Positions 61,661 through 64,000 of a stretch of 64,000 bases of DNA are shown here, in pieces. The notes beneath the pieces are model-generated. The model worked only from the letters and a program-made list of their open reading frames with translations. It did not search any database and was not told the DNA's origin. The position numbers were made by a program, and so were the translations under genes. Each line of letters begins with the position of its first letter. The first letter of the stretch is position 1. Origin of the DNA: Apium graveolens (taxonomy: Eukaryota; Streptophyta; Magnoliopsida; Apiales; Apiaceae); NCBI RefSeq assembly GCF_009905375.1, contig NW_027417518.1:109646-173645 (forward strand), read 5' to 3'.

Positions 61661-62260
61661 CTCCATATTTCGGAGAGGCTCTAACATATCAGTTGGAGGA
61701 TAAACTCACATACAAGCTAGACAGAAGATATAATTACAACATCTTATGACTACATGATCTCATAGGGGACACATCATAGGGTTTATATCACACTTGGAAG
61801 GACCTCTTCGAGGTCAACATTCACAATATATTTCTGAGATCGTATAACATGAAAAAAATCTCTATTACAATACAAAAATTGAAGGCATCCAAGGCTAGTC
61901 CTAAAAGGAGATATTTCGCTATCAACTTATTCTCTATTTGACTTGAAGACCCATGACCAGGCCTCAAGGGGTCGAATGGGAGGAAGGATCGCTATGCGTG
62001 GCTAGGTCTCCTTCGATCTCACGTACTCTCTCTACAACCACATCGCATGACCAGACTCTAATGGGTCGCATGCGAGGCCCTGTTCTCCATAAGGCCACAT
62101 CGCATGACCAGACTCCAAGGGGTCGCATGCAAGGCCTACAGGTATTCTCCTGTCTCACCAACGAGATATATTTTCCTAATTACTTCAATTACTATTAGTG
62201 ATAATTACTTCAAGATTTATTATTATGATATAGTTTAAGTATTTTCTACCTATAGGTAAA

Positions 62261-62815
62261 CCTCGATAAATTAATACACTCGGGACTAGAAAAAATTATT
62301 AATTACTCAAGATATTAATTAATAAATCAATTAATAATCTTATTAATTTATCGATATACATCATTTTTAATTTCTTTTAAACATATTTTTTACAAATAAT
62401 ATGCCGAAAATGTTATTGATTATCGTGATGCCAATGAATACCGAAAATGTTATTGATTATTATGGAGAAAATAGAACAAATAATTAATACTATTATAAAA
62501 AATGGAAAGAAGATGAAAAGGAAGATTATGACATTATTGTAGTCATTCTAAATGATGTCCTTAAAACAATAATATTGCTTACTTTTGTGTAGGTCGAAAT
62601 AAATTTCATAAAAAAGTAAGTTTACATTATAGTCTTATTTTAAAAATATAATTTAGAAAAAATATATAATTTTAATATAAGATGAAACTATTAATTTATA
62701 TATTATACGAGACTTATGTAATTTAATAAACAATATTAAATTATTAAATAAGTGAATAATTAATTTATATTAAATGATCTGAGTCGGGATTATTAAAATT
62801 ATTATTTAGTCAAGG
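62261..62815. mobile_element. Candidate MITE, unit 3
   Basis: Counterpart of 41795-42350 with the same imperfect inverted edges. Confidence 0.4.
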
Positions 62816-62864
62816 CTATTTATTTATTGAGTAATATTTTATGGAAGTTTAACTATATTGGACT

Positions 62865-63098
62865 CAGTCACGGAAAACTTTTGGGCTAGGGCGGGAAACT
62901 TTTGGGCTAATGCCGCCCAAATTTTCATACAACTGCACTCAATCAACTCTCTCCGACTCAAACACCCTATCTCAATCGTCTCTCACTTTCCGCACTTTCA
63001 CTCTCCCTCGCTCTCTGCTCTCTCTTTCTGGCTAATCTCTCCGGCTAATCTCTCTTAGTACCACCCTCACTTTCTTTTGACACCACTTTCAATCTCTG
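62865..63098 (+). promoter_or_regulatory. Host-gene-like 5' leader with intron donor, unit 3
   Basis: Pyrimidine-rich leader ending CTCTG/GTAAGT at 63098, counterpart of 42400-42634. Confidence 0.5.
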
Positions 63099-63862
63099 GT
63101 AAGTAATTGGGATTTTGGATTTCTAATTAGGGCTTAATTGAAGATAGGAAGTCAGGGCTCAAGTGATTTGTTTATGTTTATTTCACCTTAAACCTCCTAT
63201 AATCTTTTTTTATATATTTTAGGTATTCTAATAATTAGGGCTTTGCATTTCAAGGCTATGATTTAAGATGATTTCAAATTCAGGGCTTCATTTTGATGTT
63301 TCTTAATGTTTATTGTTCCTAGTCCTGAGATGTGTCCAAAAGTATTGTTCATTATAGTGTTGATCTGTTTGGCATTATTGAATTAAGAAAATGTATTATG
63401 TGTCAGATTTTAGTTTTTGAATGTGGTATTATGGACAGAAAATAGGGTGGGTAGGTATTGAATTTAGCTGTGCTTCAAGCAGAGATTGATTATGATTATA
63501 AAGTTGTTAACTTGTTTAAAGGTGAACAACCAACTCCTGGTAATATTTCTTTTATATTTTTAACGGTAGGGTAATAATTCTTATCCGAGTAGTAAATAAA
63601 TATAACTGAATAAAGTCTATAACTCGAGTCCAAGTTTTTTCTTATCCAACTGATTTGAGCCTATGTACATGGTTAACGTCAAACTCGACTTGTTTGGAAA
63701 TGTTATAAATCTGGAGTTTATCTCTCATTTGAAACTAGATTGGGTATTTAGAAGCTAAGATGAATAGGGGTGGAAATACGTCAATTTGTTCTGTCAATAT
63801 ACAATAAGATGATATATCCAGATTTTATGATTGAGAGAGCAAATATTTAAAATAAAGGTCAT

Positions 63863-64000
63863 CCTCTCGTGCTTCCACAATCCGACGTTCTTTGTGCAGG
63901 GAAATACTGAGTTTATACTCGAGAATTGTGTTAATTTGGAACTACAAGTACCAAGTAAGTTGATATTTTTATGTTTTAATCAGTTGTGTCTATATTTTAT
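63863..64000 (+). pseudogene. Coatomer beta-prime WD40 fragment, unit 3, cut by the window edge
   Basis: Exon a (to 63954) with LSLYSRIVLIWNYKYQ and GTAAGT donor; later exons lie outside the window. Confidence 0.75.

Larger units (their letters stand above)
44456..64000. repeat. Tandem array unit 3 (incomplete, runs off the window)
   Basis: Collinear with units 1 and 2 and stops within the coatomer-like fragment at the window edge, so the array continues to the right. Unique features are Copia-3 at 45468 and an internal duplication around 57060-57600. It shares the gypsy/CACTA-L deletion junction and its 29-bp repeat with unit 2. Confidence 0.92.

Overview
The window is repeat-rich nuclear DNA of a flowering plant, probably a dicot; the species cannot be read from it. 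The evidence is AT-rich intergenic sequence, spliceosomal introns, Ty1/Copia and Ty3/Gypsy LTR retrotransposons, and CACTA-type DNA transposons. I see no intact host gene. Every protein-coding stretch is transposon protein or a decayed piece of a host gene.

Layout: the window is a tandem array of a 21-23 kb segment: unit 1 (1-23115), unit 2 (23116-44455) and unit 3 (44456 to the window end, incomplete). These boundaries are arbitrary, set by the first base of the window. A more natural unit is one large CACTA element (CACTA-L) plus about 10 kb of flanking sequence. The only CACTA-L copy with both ends in view runs from 19754 to 28677. It has CACTACAAGAAAAA-type inverted ends, subterminal GGTCATATTTA-like repeats and a TCT target duplication. 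Inside it are decayed exons of a coatomer beta-prime (COPB2) WD40 gene, a GA/CT-rich minisatellite, two other exon-like pieces and a smaller CACTA element (CACTA-S, CACTAGTACAAAAACT ends, CAT target duplication). CACTA-S is present in all three units at the same site.

The spacer of each unit (about 9.8-19.7 kb in unit 1) carries the 3' part of an unidentified minus-strand host gene. Its last exons are nearly all phase 1 and include a tandem duplication of one 150-bp exon. A MITE-like element lies in one intron. Upstream is a 5' LTR-gag fragment of a Ty3/Gypsy element. Units 2 and 3 share one deletion that removed gypsy protease-RT and the left end of CACTA-L; unit 1 keeps this region.

After the array formed, each unit received its own retrotransposons. 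Copia-1 (853-5418) is in unit 1, a gag-protease-only element (24737-26878) and Copia-2 (30018-34839) are in unit 2, and Copia-3 (45468-50320) is in unit 3. Each has paired LTRs and a 5-bp target duplication (one base differs for Copia-3), and the empty site can be read in another unit. All are dead: their premature stops are mostly changes expected from C-to-T or G-to-A mutation. Unit 3 also has an internal duplication that looks like unequal exchange between a deleted and an undeleted version of the spacer.

The best candidates for follow-up are the gene-fragment-carrying CACTA-L that spans the repeat boundary, the phase-1 split gene, and the array as a record of post-duplication insertion. 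Coordinates were read by eye; exon edges and weak element ends may be off by some bases.
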